Translations under genes and position numbers: made by a program
Notes under the pieces: model-generated
What the model was told of the DNA's origin: nothing
Databases searched by the model: none
What the model saw: only the letters and a program-made list of their open reading frames with translations
Source of the DNA: Odontocerum albicorne
Lineage: Eukaryota > Arthropoda > Insecta > Trichoptera > Odontoceridae
Length of the DNA stretch: 64,000 nt
Direction of reading: 5' to 3'
Assembly (NCBI GenBank): GCA_949825065.1
Contig: OX463849.1
Location: 3,286,001-3,350,000 of the forward strand
Shown here: positions 9,957 through 20,730 of the stretch, piece by piece
Layout: every line of letters starts with the position of its first letter
How positions within the stretch are numbered: the stretch's first letter is position 1

Positions 9957-10019
9957 AGAAGTGACATGGGATATGGGTATTTATTTAAGATGTGACATGG
10001 GATATGGGTATTTATTTAA
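9957..10019 (+). repeat. Two tandem copies of a ~33-bp unit
   Basis: TGACATGGGATATGGGTATT followed by TATTTAAGA occurs twice in a row with almost no change. Confidence 0.8.
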
Positions 10020-10894
10020 GACTTGCAATCAGCTGGAATATAAACAAATTTGATAGATTGAACTCCACGTCAATAATTAACAATTTTTTTATAATAGGTG
10101 ATGTGATTTGTGCCACTAAATTAAAGTGTTAATATAACAAAACCAATTTAAAAAAATGACAACTAGATAATCTAAAGTTTAAACTATCAAACTTCAAAAA
10201 TTTAATAATCGATCTATAAGTGGAACAGTTCCTCGAAACGCAAAATTCATTGAACGCGGTAAAGATATGGCTTTTAGTAAATCAAATCTTTCTTGCAAAG
10301 GACAATTGAAAAATACATTGTCTATAGTTTTGTAGGGAATACCGTCGTCCCTAAATATTGTCAACACGCACAGTCAACGACCGACGAACCAACCTTCGGA
10401 CATGTACAAAGGTCGCATACCAGAACATTAATATTGTTTACACGCAAATAATATTTACGTTACATTACACGGTGGAAAGAGAACGCATCGCGTTGTCTCA
10501 CCGTTTTCGCCAATAAATATTCTACCCACTATATTATTCGCAACGTCTGCAAACACCTCGGCACGCGCAGGAGTGAGATAAAGTATATATTGCGGGCGCA
10601 TTCACGCACATCTATAAATACCTACTTATCGACAAATAAAGATTATTATTCACTTGACCATTCATTGCTGTTTACTATTCATTGATTGTCCACTCTCACT
10701 TTCCGCATTCCTGAATCGACGTATTTTATTTTAAATACAAAACATTCATAATCATCACGACGTATCACTAAAGCATTCCGCTAAAGTTTTATAATCCAGA
10801 CTACACTTACAGCAGGAATTCTCCACAATACCCATTCTGTAAGGGTGACTAGCCACTACGCAGTGGCACGTCCGCAAACAATACATGGCATATA
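10020..10894. other. No gene; possible LTR-like stretch
   Basis: Between about 10333 and 10870 the sequence starts TGTAGGGAATACCG and has a TATAAATA box near 10613 and AATAAAG near 10636, which would suit a solo LTR. No matching end with a target duplication could be found, so I do not call it one. Confidence 0.3.
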
Positions 10895-11727
10895 CTACCT
10901 TGATCAAAAAGGTTTAGGACTTTATTCATAGTTCAAAGTACTCCCCATCGACTGCAACGCACTTACGCCAGCGTTTGATGCAATCCTCGAAACACCGCTG
11001 GTACTCAATTTTCGGTATGTCCATCAGAGCTGTCTTCGATTTTTTCATGACATCCTTTCGGGTGCTGTAACGCGTTCCGCGAAACGGTTTTTTAAGTCGG
11101 TTAAACAGGAAAAAGTCGCAGGGAGCCAGATCAGGTGAATTCGAAGGCTGCTGGATTGCATTCGTGTTGTTTTTGGTAAAAAACTAATGGAAATCATGTC
11201 TTTCGCGATTTCAACGCGGTCCTTTTTTTGCATGAAATTAAGGTCTTTCGGCACCAGTTTTGCAGCGACACGTCTGACGCCCATATCACTAACCAAAATG
11301 TCTTGAGCGGATCCATAAACGATGTTCAAGTCCTCTGCCAGCTCTCTGATGGTCAATTTGCGGTTTTTGGCCAACATTTATTTGATTTTATCGATGTTTT
11401 CATCGGTTTTCGACTGCCACCGCGTTCGACATCCTCGATCGACTCACGACCACTTCTGAAGCGTTCACCGTAAAACACTTCTCCAACATTTTCAAGGTCT
11501 GCGGACCGTTGAATGCAAACTCGTTGATGTACAGCTGATGCCATTTTCAAACTTGTAAAATATCGAAAACACGCACAAAGGTAGATGTACTCAGTACAGC
11601 GTAACTTTTACAAATGTCAAGCTATGACGCTGAAATTTGAAGCGAAGTGTCAATGATAGATGTGGTAACCTAACAAAAAAAAAAGAATTCCAATCGGGTG
11701 ACTGACAGCACTTTTTGATCAAGGTAG
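10895..11727 (-). pseudogene. mariner element M3 with internally deleted transposase
   Basis: An 833-bp element bounded by inverted ends CTACCTTGATCAAAAAG and TA at 10893-10894 and 11728-11729. The minus-strand transposase shows N-terminal segments (GRESIEDVERGG near 11430), the second helix-turn-helix region (NRKLTIRELAEDLNIVYGS; RRVAAKLVPKDLNFMQKKDR, 11220-11370) and, after a frame change, the C-terminal segment SPDLAPCDFFLF (about 11112-11147) with the third catalytic Asp, then RCFEDCIKRWRKCV and a stop near 10927. The part carrying the first and second catalytic Asp is missing between KDMIS and NNTNAIQQ. Family knowledge: mariner proteins are about 345 residues with a D,D34D triad. This copy cannot encode an active enzyme, but both termini are intact. 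Confidence 0.85.
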
Positions 11728-12288
11728 TACTTCCATCTTGTTCATTTTTATTGTATTAAACCATGGTTTCAAAGGGATAGATTGTTGAATTAATTTATAT
11801 ATAACCCTTATTTACACCAGTTATATCCCAATCTAACGCCCATCGGTGCAAAATATCATATTTAATTTTATTTAAAAGATCAATGAAAATGCTGTGAAAA
11901 ACGTTACCTACCTATAATGAGTTATCTACCTAGAATATCGATTCACTAACGAACAATTAATTACATATGCCTTATTATCTTCGTTACCTTTTTAAATTAA
12001 AACATTTTTGAATAAAAAAATCATGACCACTTAAAGAAGATGAAAATCTACAATAATGGACAGTTTGTTAAATCGACATATGAAAGATAGGAAATATTCC
12101 CAAAATAAAATTTTTGAATATGTCAGCTGATTATTGGTGATGAATTATTATGGTTCATATCCTCACGAAGTCCCAGGACTGCGTGAGGGACAATGAACCG
12201 ATGGGATATTATTTTTTACGTATATTTTTAATTACTTGAACACTTTATTTATATTATAGGAATTTTAGAGAACTATTAATCGAGAGTA
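11728..12288. other. No recognisable feature
   Basis: AT-rich spacer between the mariner element and the minisatellite. Confidence 0.4.
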
Positions 12289-13372
12289 TCAATTATTAAA
12301 ACATAGCGTTATAAAATACAACTATTTTCAACAATTGTTAACACAGAGCGTTATAAAATACAACTATTTTCAACAATTGTTAACACAGAGCGTTATAAAA
12401 TACAACTATTTTCAACAATTATTAACACAGAGCGTTATAAAATACAGCTATTTTCAACAATTATTAACACAGAGCGTTATAAAATACAACTATTTTCAAC
12501 AATTGTTAACACAGAGCGTTATAAAATACAACTATTTTCAACAATTATTAACACAGAGCGTTATAAAATACAACTATTTTCAACAATTATTAACACAGAG
12601 CGTTATAAAATACAACTATTTTCAACAATTGTTAACACAGAGCGTTATAAAATACAACTATTTTCAACAATTATTAACACAGAGCGTTATAAAATACAAC
12701 TATTTTCAACAATTATTAACACAGAGCGTTATAAAATACAACTATTTTCAACAATTGTTAACACAGAGCGTTATAAAATACAACTATTTTGAACAATTAT
12801 TAACACAGAGCGTTATAAAATACAACTATTTTCAACAATTGTTAACACAGAGCGTTATAAAATACCACTATTTTCAAGAATTATTAACTCAGAAGCTTTA
12901 CAAATACAACTATTTTGAACAATTATTAACACAGAGCGTTATAAAATACAACTATTTTCAACAATTGTTAACACAGAGCGTTATAAAATACCACTATTTT
13001 CAAGAATTATTAACTCAGAAGCTTTACAAATACAACTATTTTGAACAATTATTAACACAGAGCGTTATAAAATACAACTATTTTCAACAATTATTAACAC
13101 AGAGCGTTATAAAATCCAACTATTTTCAACAATTATTAACACAGTATTATAAAATTCCACTATTTTCAACAATTATTAACACAGAGCGTTATAAAATACA
13201 ACTATTTTCAACAATTATTAACACAGAGCGTTATAAAATACAACTATTTTCAACAATTATTAACACAAAGCGTTATAAAATACAACTATTTACAACAATT
13301 ATTAACACAGAGTGTTATAAAATACAACTAATTTCAACAATTGTTAACACAGCGCGTTATAAAATACTACTA
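12289..13372. repeat. 42-bp minisatellite, block 1 (~26 units)
   Basis: The unit includes TTAACACAGAGCGTTATAAA and ATACAACTATTTTCAACAAT and is 42 bp long. Variant units with AACTCAGAAGCTTTACAAAT form a higher-order block that repeats within 12850-13070 and again at 14370-14470. The length is a multiple of three, so a 359-codon open frame (QQLLTQSVIKYNYF repeats) exists on the + strand. I treat it as non-coding: no start context, and changes do not favour silent positions. Confidence 0.95.
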
Positions 13373-13895
13373 TTGGGTGTTAACATACGTCGTGTCTGTT
13401 TTTTTCCAATTTAAATATTTGCACCAAAAGTAAAACAAAATGGTAAATGTTATACGTCATTTGAAAGAAAATTTTCTGCTCTATAAGATGTTGTATTTGC
13501 TTTTACGTTACATATATTATTTTATTTGATTACAAGCCTTCATAATGGAACGTCAAGTAGACGAAAATGAGCATTTTCCACACATCCTTCTGTTCGCATT
13601 CAATCGAGGAAATAGAACTGCCAAAGCTGCTCGCGATATTTGCAAAGTATACGGTGAAGATGCTATGAATGAAAGGACAGCTCGTCGGTGGTTTTTGCGT
13701 TTCAAAGACGGTAATTTCGACCTGAAAGACACGGCGCGTACCCGGCCGACCAGTGGACTTCGATGAAGACCGCTTAAACCATATTATACATGAAGATTTC
13801 CTTTCGAATGACGTATAACCTTTACCATTTTGTTTTACTTTTGGTGCTCATTTTTAAATTGAAAAAAAACGGACATAACTTATGTTAACACCTAA
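13373..13895 (+). mobile_element. mariner M1, 523-bp deletion copy inside the minisatellite
   Basis: TA at 13371-13372 and 13896-13897. Removing the element and one TA restores a perfect minisatellite unit. The transposase N-terminus starts at ATG 13545 (73 residues: MERQVDENEHF, NRGNRTAKAARDICKVYGED, NERTARRWFLRFKDGNFDL). After about 13790 the sequence jumps to an inverted copy of the first ~100 bp of the left end, so the right end is not a true mariner 3' end. This looks like a further deletion of the longer palindromic copy at 14737-15880, which shares the same insertion site and flanks. Confidence 0.85.
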
Positions 13896-14736
13896 TATTT
13901 TCAACAATTATTAACACAAAGCGTTATAAAATACAACTATTTTCAACAATTATTAACACAGAGCGTTATAAAATACAACTATTTTTAACAATTATTAACC
14001 CAGAGCGTTATAAAATACAACTATTTTCAACAATTATTAACACAGAGGGTTATAAAATACAACAATTTTCAACAATTATTAACACAGAGCGTTATAAAAT
14101 ACAACTATTTTCAACAATTATTAACACAGAGCGTTATAAAATACAACTATTTTCAACAATTATTAACACAGAGCGTTATAAAATACAACTATTTTCAACA
14201 ATTGTTAACACAGAGCGTTATAAAATACAACTATTTTCAACAATTATTAACACAGAGCGTTATAAAACACAACTATTTTCAACAATTATTAACTCAGAGG
14301 CTTATACAAATACAACTATTTTGAACAATTATTAACACAGAGCGTTATAAAATACAACTATTTTCAACAATTGTTAACACAGAGCGTTATAAAATACCAC
14401 TATTTTCAAGAATTATTAACTCAGAAGCTTTACAAATACAACTATTTTGAACAATTATTAACACAGAGCGTTATAAAATACAACTATTTTCAACAATTAT
14501 TAACACAGAGCGTTATAAAATCCAACTATTTTCAACAATTATTAACACAGTATTATAAAATTCCACTATTTTGAACAATTATTAACACAGAGCGTTATAA
14601 AATACAACTATTTTCAACAATTATTAACACAGAGCGTTATAAAATACAACTATTTACAACAATTATTAACACAGATTGTTATAAAATACAACTAATTTCA
14701 ACAATTGTTAACACAGCGCGTTATAAAATACTACTA
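13896..14736. repeat. 42-bp minisatellite, block 2 (~20 units)
   Basis: Continuation of the array. Its last units (GCGCGTTATAAAATACTACT before the mariner) match the last units of block 1 almost base for base, showing that the array segment and mariner insertion were duplicated together. Confidence 0.95.
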
Positions 14737-15880
14737 TTGGGTGTTAACATACGTCGTGTCCGTTTTTTTCCAATTTAAATATTTGCACCAAAAGTAAAAC
14801 AAAATGGTAAATGTTATACGTCATTCGAAAGAAAATTTTCTGCTCTACAAGATGTTGTATTTGCTTTTACGTTACATATATTATTTTATTTGATTACAAG
14901 CCTTCATAATGGAACGTCAAGTAGACGAAAATGAGCATTTTCCACACATCCTTCTGTTCGCATTCAATCGAGGAAATAGAACTGCCAAAGCTGCTCGCGA
15001 TATTTGTAAAGTATACGGTGAAGATGCTATGAATTAAAGGACAGCTCGTCGGTGGTTTTTGCGTTTCAAAGACGGTAATTTCGACCTGAAAGACACGGCG
15101 CGTACCCGGCCGACCAGTGGACTTCGATGAAGACCGCTTAAACCATATTATACATAAAGATCCCCTTCAAACCACCGTATAATTGGCTGAGCAGATGAAT
15201 TCTAGTCACATGACTGTATACCACCATCTTCAATCAATGGGAAAAGTCCAAAAGTTTGGTGCTTGGGTTCCACATGTTTTGAGTGAAAACAGCAAAAATC
15301 AACGTTCGACAATTTCTGCTGGTTTGTTCGTGCGTCATAGAGCTACGCATGGCCACAAGTAAAGGTTCCTTTACCGCATCATTACTGGTGATGAAAAATG
15401 GTTTGAAAATGGTGATGAAAAAAAAATAGTGATGAAAAATGTTTGAAGGGGATCTTCATGTATAATATGGTTTAAGCGGTCTTCATCGAAGTCCACTGGT
15501 CATCCGGGTACGCTCCGTGTCTTTCAGGTCGAAATTACCGTCTTTGAAACGCCAAAACCATCGAAGAGCTGTCCTTTTATTCATAGCATCTTCACCGTAC
15601 ACTTCGCAAATATCACGAGCAGCTTTGGCAGCTTTATTTCTTCGATTGATTGCGAACAGAAGGAGGTGTCGAAAATGCTCAGTTTCGTCTACTTGACATT
15701 CCATTTTGAAGGCTTGTAATCAAATAAAATAATATATGTAACGTAAAAGCAAACACAATATCTTGTAGAGCAGAAAATTTTCTTTCGAATAACGTATAAC
15801 CTTTACCATTTTGTTTTACTTTTGGTGCTCATTTTTAAATTGAAAAAAAAAAAACGGACACACCTTATGTTAGCACCTAA
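14737..15880. mobile_element. mariner M1, palindromic copy (about 435-bp arms)
   Basis: TA at 14735-14736 and 15881-15882. The left arm (14737-15170) holds the + strand transposase start at ATG 14909, stopped at codon 43 (TAA 15035). The right arm (15445-15880) is an inverted copy of the same region, with a minus-strand N-terminal frame at 15483-15704. The spacer carries + strand central transposase sequence: AEQMNSSHMTVYHHLQSMGK, WVPHVLSENSKNQRS and TGDEKWF, the last with the first catalytic Asp. It therefore has two 5' ends and no 3' end. A transcript could form a very long hairpin. It is a dead element for protein but structurally striking. Confidence 0.85.
15483..15704 (-). pseudogene. 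mariner M1 transposase N-terminal domain, inverted arm
   Basis: 73 residues beginning MECQVDETEHFRHLLLF with NRRNKAAKAARDICEVYGED and KRTALRWFWRFKDGNFDL: the mariner helix-turn-helix DNA-binding domain. It is free of stops, unlike the + strand arm, which has a stop at codon 43. It ends at a stop after TSGLR where the arm meets the spacer, so only the DNA-binding half could ever be made. Confidence 0.8.
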
Positions 15881-16150
15881 TATTTTCAACAATTATTAAT
15901 ACAAAGCGTTATGAAATACAACTATTTTCAACAATTATTAACACAGAGCGTTATAAAATACAACTATTTTCAACAATTATTAACACAGAGCGATATATAA
16001 TACAACTATTTTTAACAATTATTAACACAGTGCGTTATAAAATTCAACTATTTTCAACCATTATTAACACAGAGCGTTATAAAATACAACAATTTTCAAC
16101 AATTATTGACTCAGAGCATTATAAAATACAACTATTTTCAACAATTTTCG
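15881..16150. repeat. 42-bp minisatellite, block 3 (~6 units)
   Basis: Diverged end of the array (TGTTATGAAA and GATATATAAT variants), as expected at an array edge where homogenisation is weaker. Confidence 0.9.
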
Positions 16151-16359
16151 CTCTCCATGCTTTATTTTTACGCTTTGAGTTATACATTTTCGCGCCCTTT
16201 AAGGGAAGTTTATGAGAAGAATCATATGCATGAATTGTGTTATTTTTTATTATATCATCGATATGTTCAATCACGAGAGGAATTCGAGAGGAATCCGAGA
16301 GCTTCCTGATAGTTGAATTACTCCAAAAGAGGTTTCCGCGATATTTTTATTGCTTTTTC

Positions 16360-16560
16360 AACAGCTGAGAGCCAACAGAACTTAAGATGCTTGATTGATG
16401 ATCAGCCCATCGTACGTGTCGAGTCTATCAAATACCTTGGCATATCATGTTCAACAGTAAATATATAAACATTCGGTAATCACATTGCGAGTACGTGTTT
16501 ATCTGCCAATAATGTTCTTGGATTTGCGATAAGGGTCTCGTGGGCATTTGGTGGTGGCGC
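16360..16560 (+). pseudogene. LINE reverse transcriptase fragment
   Basis: With frame changes it reads DDQPIVRVESIKYLGI then FGNHIASTCLSANNVLGFAI, the thumb region of jockey/CR1-like reverse transcriptases. Stops and frameshifts are present. Too short to place in a family. Confidence 0.5.
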
Positions 16561-16719
16561 TGTTATGTGTGGATGGTTCGCAATGGATTAGAGTGCGGCT
16601 CAATCATATGGAAACTGAGAAGAATCTAGAAATTTCTGGTAGTTAAATAAGTCGAAAAGAGATTTTTGTGACACCTTTATTATAAAGAGTATGGATTTTA
16701 TCAATGGCTTTATCCTACA

Positions 16720-16862
16720 TTTTTATTGGGTATGTTATGACATTAGCTGTATGAGGTGTATGAATATAGAAGAGGTTAAATACTATATATGAGTTACGAA
16801 CGAAAGTTTAACGCTCTATCCTCTTTGTCTACTCCGGCAGGGAGATGAGGTAATGGTACGAG
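16720..16862 (+). pseudogene. LINE family D, 3' end fragment
   Basis: Contains GAATATAGAAGAGGTTAAAT and the typical terminal CTACTCCGGCAGGGAGATGA. A second similar scrap lies at 17440-17545 (CTACTCTGACAGAGAGATGA). Confidence 0.55.
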
Positions 16863-16956
16863 TATATATTTGTTTATAATAGGCGATCCACCCAAACTAG
16901 GATGATTTGTGTCACCAAATTAAAGTGTTAGTATAATAAAACAAATTAGATACATG

Positions 16957-17329
16957 CAGAAGCGGCTGGTCTAGAGGTGCGTTGGTGCGCTGAACCGGAG
17001 AAATAATTCGCAATAATTAAATTATATATTCGCAAACATGACTTCCAAAAATGTTAAATATTTGTATAGATTAAATATGTATACGAATACTGACAAATAG
17101 TACGAGTATTTTTATTTAAGAGAAAATAAAAAAAAAATGATAAAATATTCCTTTTAAATTGACCGGCCAAGTTTGCCAATACTACCGGAGCGATCTCCAA
17201 TACGCACCGGACGGAAACGCTAATTCATATAGGGCAGACAGAGATGTACAGTAAACCGTGAGACAGCGATATTTCTCGAGGTGTTTTGGTGCTCAGCACA
17301 CCAACGCACCCCGAGACCAGCAGCCGCTG
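16957..17329. mobile_element. hAT-type miniature element with 8-bp target duplication
   Basis: 373 bp, flanked on both sides by GATACATG (16949-16956 and 17330-17337). Ends: CAGAAGCGGCTGGTCTAGAG on the left and, from the right, CAGCGGCTGCTGGTCTCGGG, continuing with shared GGTGCGTTGGTG. CAG-type ends with an 8-bp duplication are diagnostic of the hAT superfamily. The interior is AT-rich and has no transposase. Confidence 0.88.
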
Positions 17330-17779
17330 GATACATGTATCAAAAGATGACCATTTTAAAAAGTATACTGAAATAAACTTCAATGTAAAACAAGATCGTC
17401 CATACTTTGTACAAGATCAATAGCGTTTATATTTTCCCTCATCTATCGTGCTAGTTAAGTAGTGCATGTGCTAGGAGAGTCTAACACTCTCTTCTCTCTG
17501 CCCCACTCTTTCTTTCTACTCTGACAGAGAGATGACGTGATGGTATAAATGTATGTACAGTACCCGGCGGTAAGTAATACACATCGGGCTTAAGAAAGAG
17601 ACTGTTGGCCATAATCGGCTAACTTTGGCTTTGTAGAGCGTCGTCTCTGTCATCCATACACGTGTTCCGTCGCGATTTGTCAGTCGTTACCGGCGCATCG
17701 TGCAACAGAGACGACGCTCTACAAAGCGAAGTTAGCCGATTATGGCCGACAGTCTCTTTCTTAAGTCCGATGTGTATTA

Positions 17780-18550
17780 CCGTATTAGCCCGACTATAAC
17801 GCGATATATTTTACTCAAAATATTTTTCCAAAAATAACCTTCGCGTTATATTTGGGGTTCAGCCCATGTCCAATGAGCGCAGAGCACACAGCAATTGACT
17901 CTTAGCTGGATCTGGAATCATCCTCTGACCCCTGCAGGGAAAATAAAGAAACCATCAATTCCAGTCTTAGGGGAATGGACCCTGAACGCCTGGCAGAAGA
18001 TTAGTGACACGTCTATTGAAAAAGGTTTTAAAAAATGTTGCATTTCCAACAATCTGGATGGGAGTGAGGATGACATTTTATGGGAAGATGCCATAAATGA
18101 TGCATCGAGTAGTAATATTTTTTTTTATTTCACCTGGCGAGTTTATTGCCATGTGGCAATCTCTTCCAACCAACCAGAAAAATGTTTAAATAAGCCCTAA
18201 GTGAAAACCAGACTGGAATTCCGTTTTAAAAAAAATCTGGATTACAGCGGGGATCGAACCCGCAACCTCCGGATCGGCAGACAAGCGTCTTACCACCAGG
18301 CCACGGAGGTCGTTCAAGCGACACTGGAGATAATTCAAACAAGTCTGAATAAAAAAATTATATTTTTATAATACAATTTCCTAATTCATTTTTGTTTTAT
18401 ATTTGAATTTTTCTTTTCATTTCTGCTCCAAATATATAGGTCTCGTTATATTCGAGGCCGCGTTATATTCGAGACCGCGTTATATTCGAGGCCGCGTTAT
18501 ATTCGAGACCGCGTTATATTCGAGGCCGCGTTATATTCGGGCTAATACGA
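17780..18550 (+). mobile_element. pogo/Tigger-like transposon remnant, copy 1
   Basis: Inverted ends CCGTATTAGCCCGACTATAA and, from the right, TCGTATTAGCCCGAATATAA, with TA at 17778-17779 and 18551-18552. It keeps only the C-terminus of a jerky/pogo-type DDE transposase: AWQKISDTSIEKGFKKCCIS and LDGSEDDILWEDAINDASSS (about 17895-18115). The reading frame is then broken by a SINE, after which the tail SNKSE and stop resume at about 18325-18350. Near the right end a 17-bp unit (CGCGTTATATTCGAGGC/GAC) is repeated about six times. The second copy at 25645 lacks both the SINE and this expansion. Confidence 0.85.
18117..18311 (-). repeat. tRNA-derived SINE family A, inserted in the pogo-like element
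   Basis: Read on the minus strand: tRNA-like head with A box TGGCCTGGTGG and B box GGTTCGATCCC, body with GGTTGGTTGGAAGAGATTGC, end CTCGCCAGGTGAAAT plus an A-tract. The orthologous position in the second pogo copy (AGTAGTAATCATTCAAGC near 25820) is empty, which proves the insertion. The boundaries are accurate to a few bases. No clean target duplication is visible. Confidence 0.9.
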
Positions 18551-18574
18551 TACTTAACGCCGGCTACTGTAGGA

Positions 18575-18960
18575 AACAGTGGTATATCTCTCTCCGTGGT
18601 TGCAGTCCTAAGACTGGTTTGCAGCAATTTCAACTCTTCTCCTTCATTCCCCCCTGTTCTGTGCGGCTCTTTTTAAATATGTATATGTTGAGCAGCGCAC
18701 GTCCACCAACAGGTCCTCCAGGTACTCTCGGCGTGGGCGTCCCCTAGAGTTTGTCCCCTCGGTCATACCCTCCATTATGGCATGCAAGAGGCCCTCTTGT
18801 CGTATTATATGACCGATCCATCTTGCACGCCTTTCGGACAGGATCCTGAGCAGGTGCCTTCCTCCTTCGATTCGTTGGAGAACCTCTTCATAGTGGTATA
18901 TATCATAAGTTATTTGTTTATTATTTACAATAATTGATGATGCCGCTTGCAGCTTCAATA
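18575..18960 (-). pseudogene. LINE reverse transcriptase, extreme C-terminus
   Basis: A 104-residue minus-strand frame (18644-18958) with RRARWIGHIIRQEGLLHAIM and the glycine/arginine motif NSRGRPRREYLEDL, ending in RAAQNRGE. This arrangement (W-x-GH-x-x-R, then GRGRPR, then a final W/R-rich block) is the end of many non-LTR reverse transcriptases. The rest of the element is missing upstream, consistent with 5' truncation. Clade not determined. Confidence 0.7.
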
Positions 18961-19850
18961 TAATTTAAAGAGATATACGTTGAGATTAGTTTGAGAGCCA
19001 GTGGTTTATGGACAAGAAATTAAATCTCCGTCTACATTGAGCAGCAGATAATCTCTTAGGACTATAGATCCATTAAGATGACGTTTTATGCGTCTCATTA
19101 AGCGCGTATCTCCCCACTGCATCGCTTAAGTGCGGCCGTAACGCTGGGTACATGCGGTGCTCACCAAATTATATTATTGTTACTTAAGGAGTTACGACTT
19201 AAGGCCCCCGGTTAACTTGATGGCGCACAGTGGCTCAAAATGAACTCCGAATGTACAAAAAAACTTTCCTTTCAATACATACAAAAAAATAACGAGATGT
19301 TTTTTATTTTGCAGGCTGTTTGTGTTTGATTATGCCCATTTTTTCTCCTCATGTTTTTTATTTATTTTTTCAAAACAGGCTTAGCCCAATTACTTTGAAA
19401 AATACAAGACATTAAAAAAGAAGAAAAATTACATAGAGAGAAAGAAAAAATAAGTTAAAAAATTATATAAAATAAAAAATAATGCATATGCATACAAACG
19501 AGTATATATATAGTACACACAAACATATTATACACATGTTGGCAACACTGTCTATGATGTACATTTTCAGCTGTATTGAATGGGCAGTTTATGTTTGTTT
19601 TGACACGTTTGCAATTTTTTTTTATTTCATGTATGACTAGACAAAGAATTTGCGTTAAAAATGAAACGAAGTGGTGCAAATGTTGGAGAATGCTTTTGGC
19701 GAGGATGCCATGTCGAAATCGAGGGTTGGCGAGGATACTCGTACATATATATACCGTCGTCATCGTTGCTGGGCTTCGTAGTCGAGGATCCCTTCGCCAT
19801 TACATCAATTCAATTAAATTAAATAGCGAATCTGAGCCGTGAACTTTATT
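18961..19850. other. No gene; possible LINE tail
   Basis: Around 19370-19400 the reverse complement contains GGCTAAGCCTGTTTTGAAAA and an A-rich tail, seen also at 32340-32390 (+). This resembles the 3' end of a LINE. Otherwise unassigned. Confidence 0.4.
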
Positions 19851-19854
19851 TTTT

Positions 19855-20065
19855 AAGGGAGTGAGCCGTTGCATACCAGCAAACTCACCGGTACATCGCT
19901 GTATTGGATTCGAAGGGAGACGATCGGAGCACACCTAGATATCTTTATATCCTCGAATACTAGGCGAAAAATGTCATTCGAGGGGAGAAGTACAGTGCGG
20001 GGTTCAAACTGGCAACTTTTCACATGGATGTCCAGTGCGTTACAAGGCGACCATGTATCTTGGAA
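19855..20065 (-). repeat. SINE family B
   Basis: On the minus strand: tRNA-like GGTCGCCTTGTAACGC, B-box-like AGTTTGAACCCCGC, then CTTCTCCCCTCGAATGACA, and the distal end ATGTACCGGTGAGTTTGCTG. It shares its head with 58665-58765 and its tail with 8725-8790. A two-part Pol III promoter is inferred from the B box only. Confidence 0.55.
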
Positions 20066-20114
20066 CATACATTCATATGTACCATCACGCTGAGTCTTAT
20101 TTTAAGTGGATGAG

Positions 20115-20730
20115 GTAGTCCATAACAGTATTTTAGCATCAACTTTAATGTATTGGAGGGAAACAAGATTGAAAAAACCCGAATAAATGCTTTAGAAATG
20201 CGTGCACTTAGTAAAAAAATTGGGTGGCAATGTATGGCAGAATATATAATAGAATGAAATGATTATGGATAAGTGTGATCTTAAGACTAATGTGTTGAGA
20301 AAGATGAAGAAGAGCACTCTAAGATGGTTTAGGCACGTGGAACGAAGGAATGAATAAAGTTTTACAAAACAAATATACAGTGTAAATGTGACAAGAAGGT
20401 GTAGGAGAGGAAGAACTAGGAAAGTATGGTTGGATCAAGGGTATGATATTACTAAAGAAGGAAATGTAAAAAGTCGAAAAAATCATAGGAGCTGTATGAG
20501 AAGGTATATGGATGTAGAAGAGGTATAAGATGTCTATCCTGATGGGAAAGTATGGTTGGATCAAGGATATGACATTGCTAAAGAAGGAAATGTAAAAAGT
20601 CGAAAAAATCATAGGAGCTGTATGAGAAGGTATATGGATGTAGAAGAGGTATAAGATGTCTATCATGATGGTAAAGTGTGGCGCTCTCTCTTTTCTACCT
20701 ACCCCGATACGGCGTGATGGTATGTATTTT
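20115..20730 (+). pseudogene. LINE family D, reverse transcriptase C-terminus and 3' end
   Basis: The best-preserved copy of the commonest LINE relic in the window. TLRWFRHVERRNE (near 20314-20352) is the conserved tryptophan/histidine block at the end of many non-LTR reverse transcriptases. Later come RGRTRKVWLDQG-like coding sequence and the family's terminal CTACCCCGATACGGCGTGATGG. Many stops and frameshifts. A 126-bp segment (start GTATGGTTGGATCAAGG) is tandemly duplicated at 20424 and 20550. Other copies or pieces: 4810, 6480, 8895, 16720, 20870, 31130, 32400, 46030, 47945, 52335 and 56840. Confidence 0.7.

Larger units (their letters stand above)
17558..18569. mobile_element. Palindromic miniature element F, copy 3, hosting a nested insertion
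   Basis: TA at 17556-17557 and 18570-18571. The left part (17558-17779) has the full fold-back arms (CTTAAGAAAGAGACTGTTGG and its complement near 17745). The right end CTTAACGCCGGCTACTG is found only after the pogo-like insertion, at 18553-18569. Compared with the copies at 7357 and 7617, excising 17780-18550 plus one TA restores the family's right terminus. Confidence 0.88.

Noticed and set aside
10333..10870. Solo LTR starting TGTAGGGAATACCG
   Set aside because: No CA-ended partner with a target duplication and no second copy in the window.
12335..13414. 359-codon open frame (QQLLTQSVIKYNYF repeats)
   Set aside because: The minisatellite unit is 42 bp, so any open frame stays open. No start context, domain or signal is visible, and the sister block at 13896-14736 does not keep the same long frame.
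18241..18311. tRNA gene on the minus strand
   Set aside because: A and B boxes are present, but the acceptor stem does not close and the tail continues into a repeated SINE body. It is a SINE head, as are 27950 and 63920.
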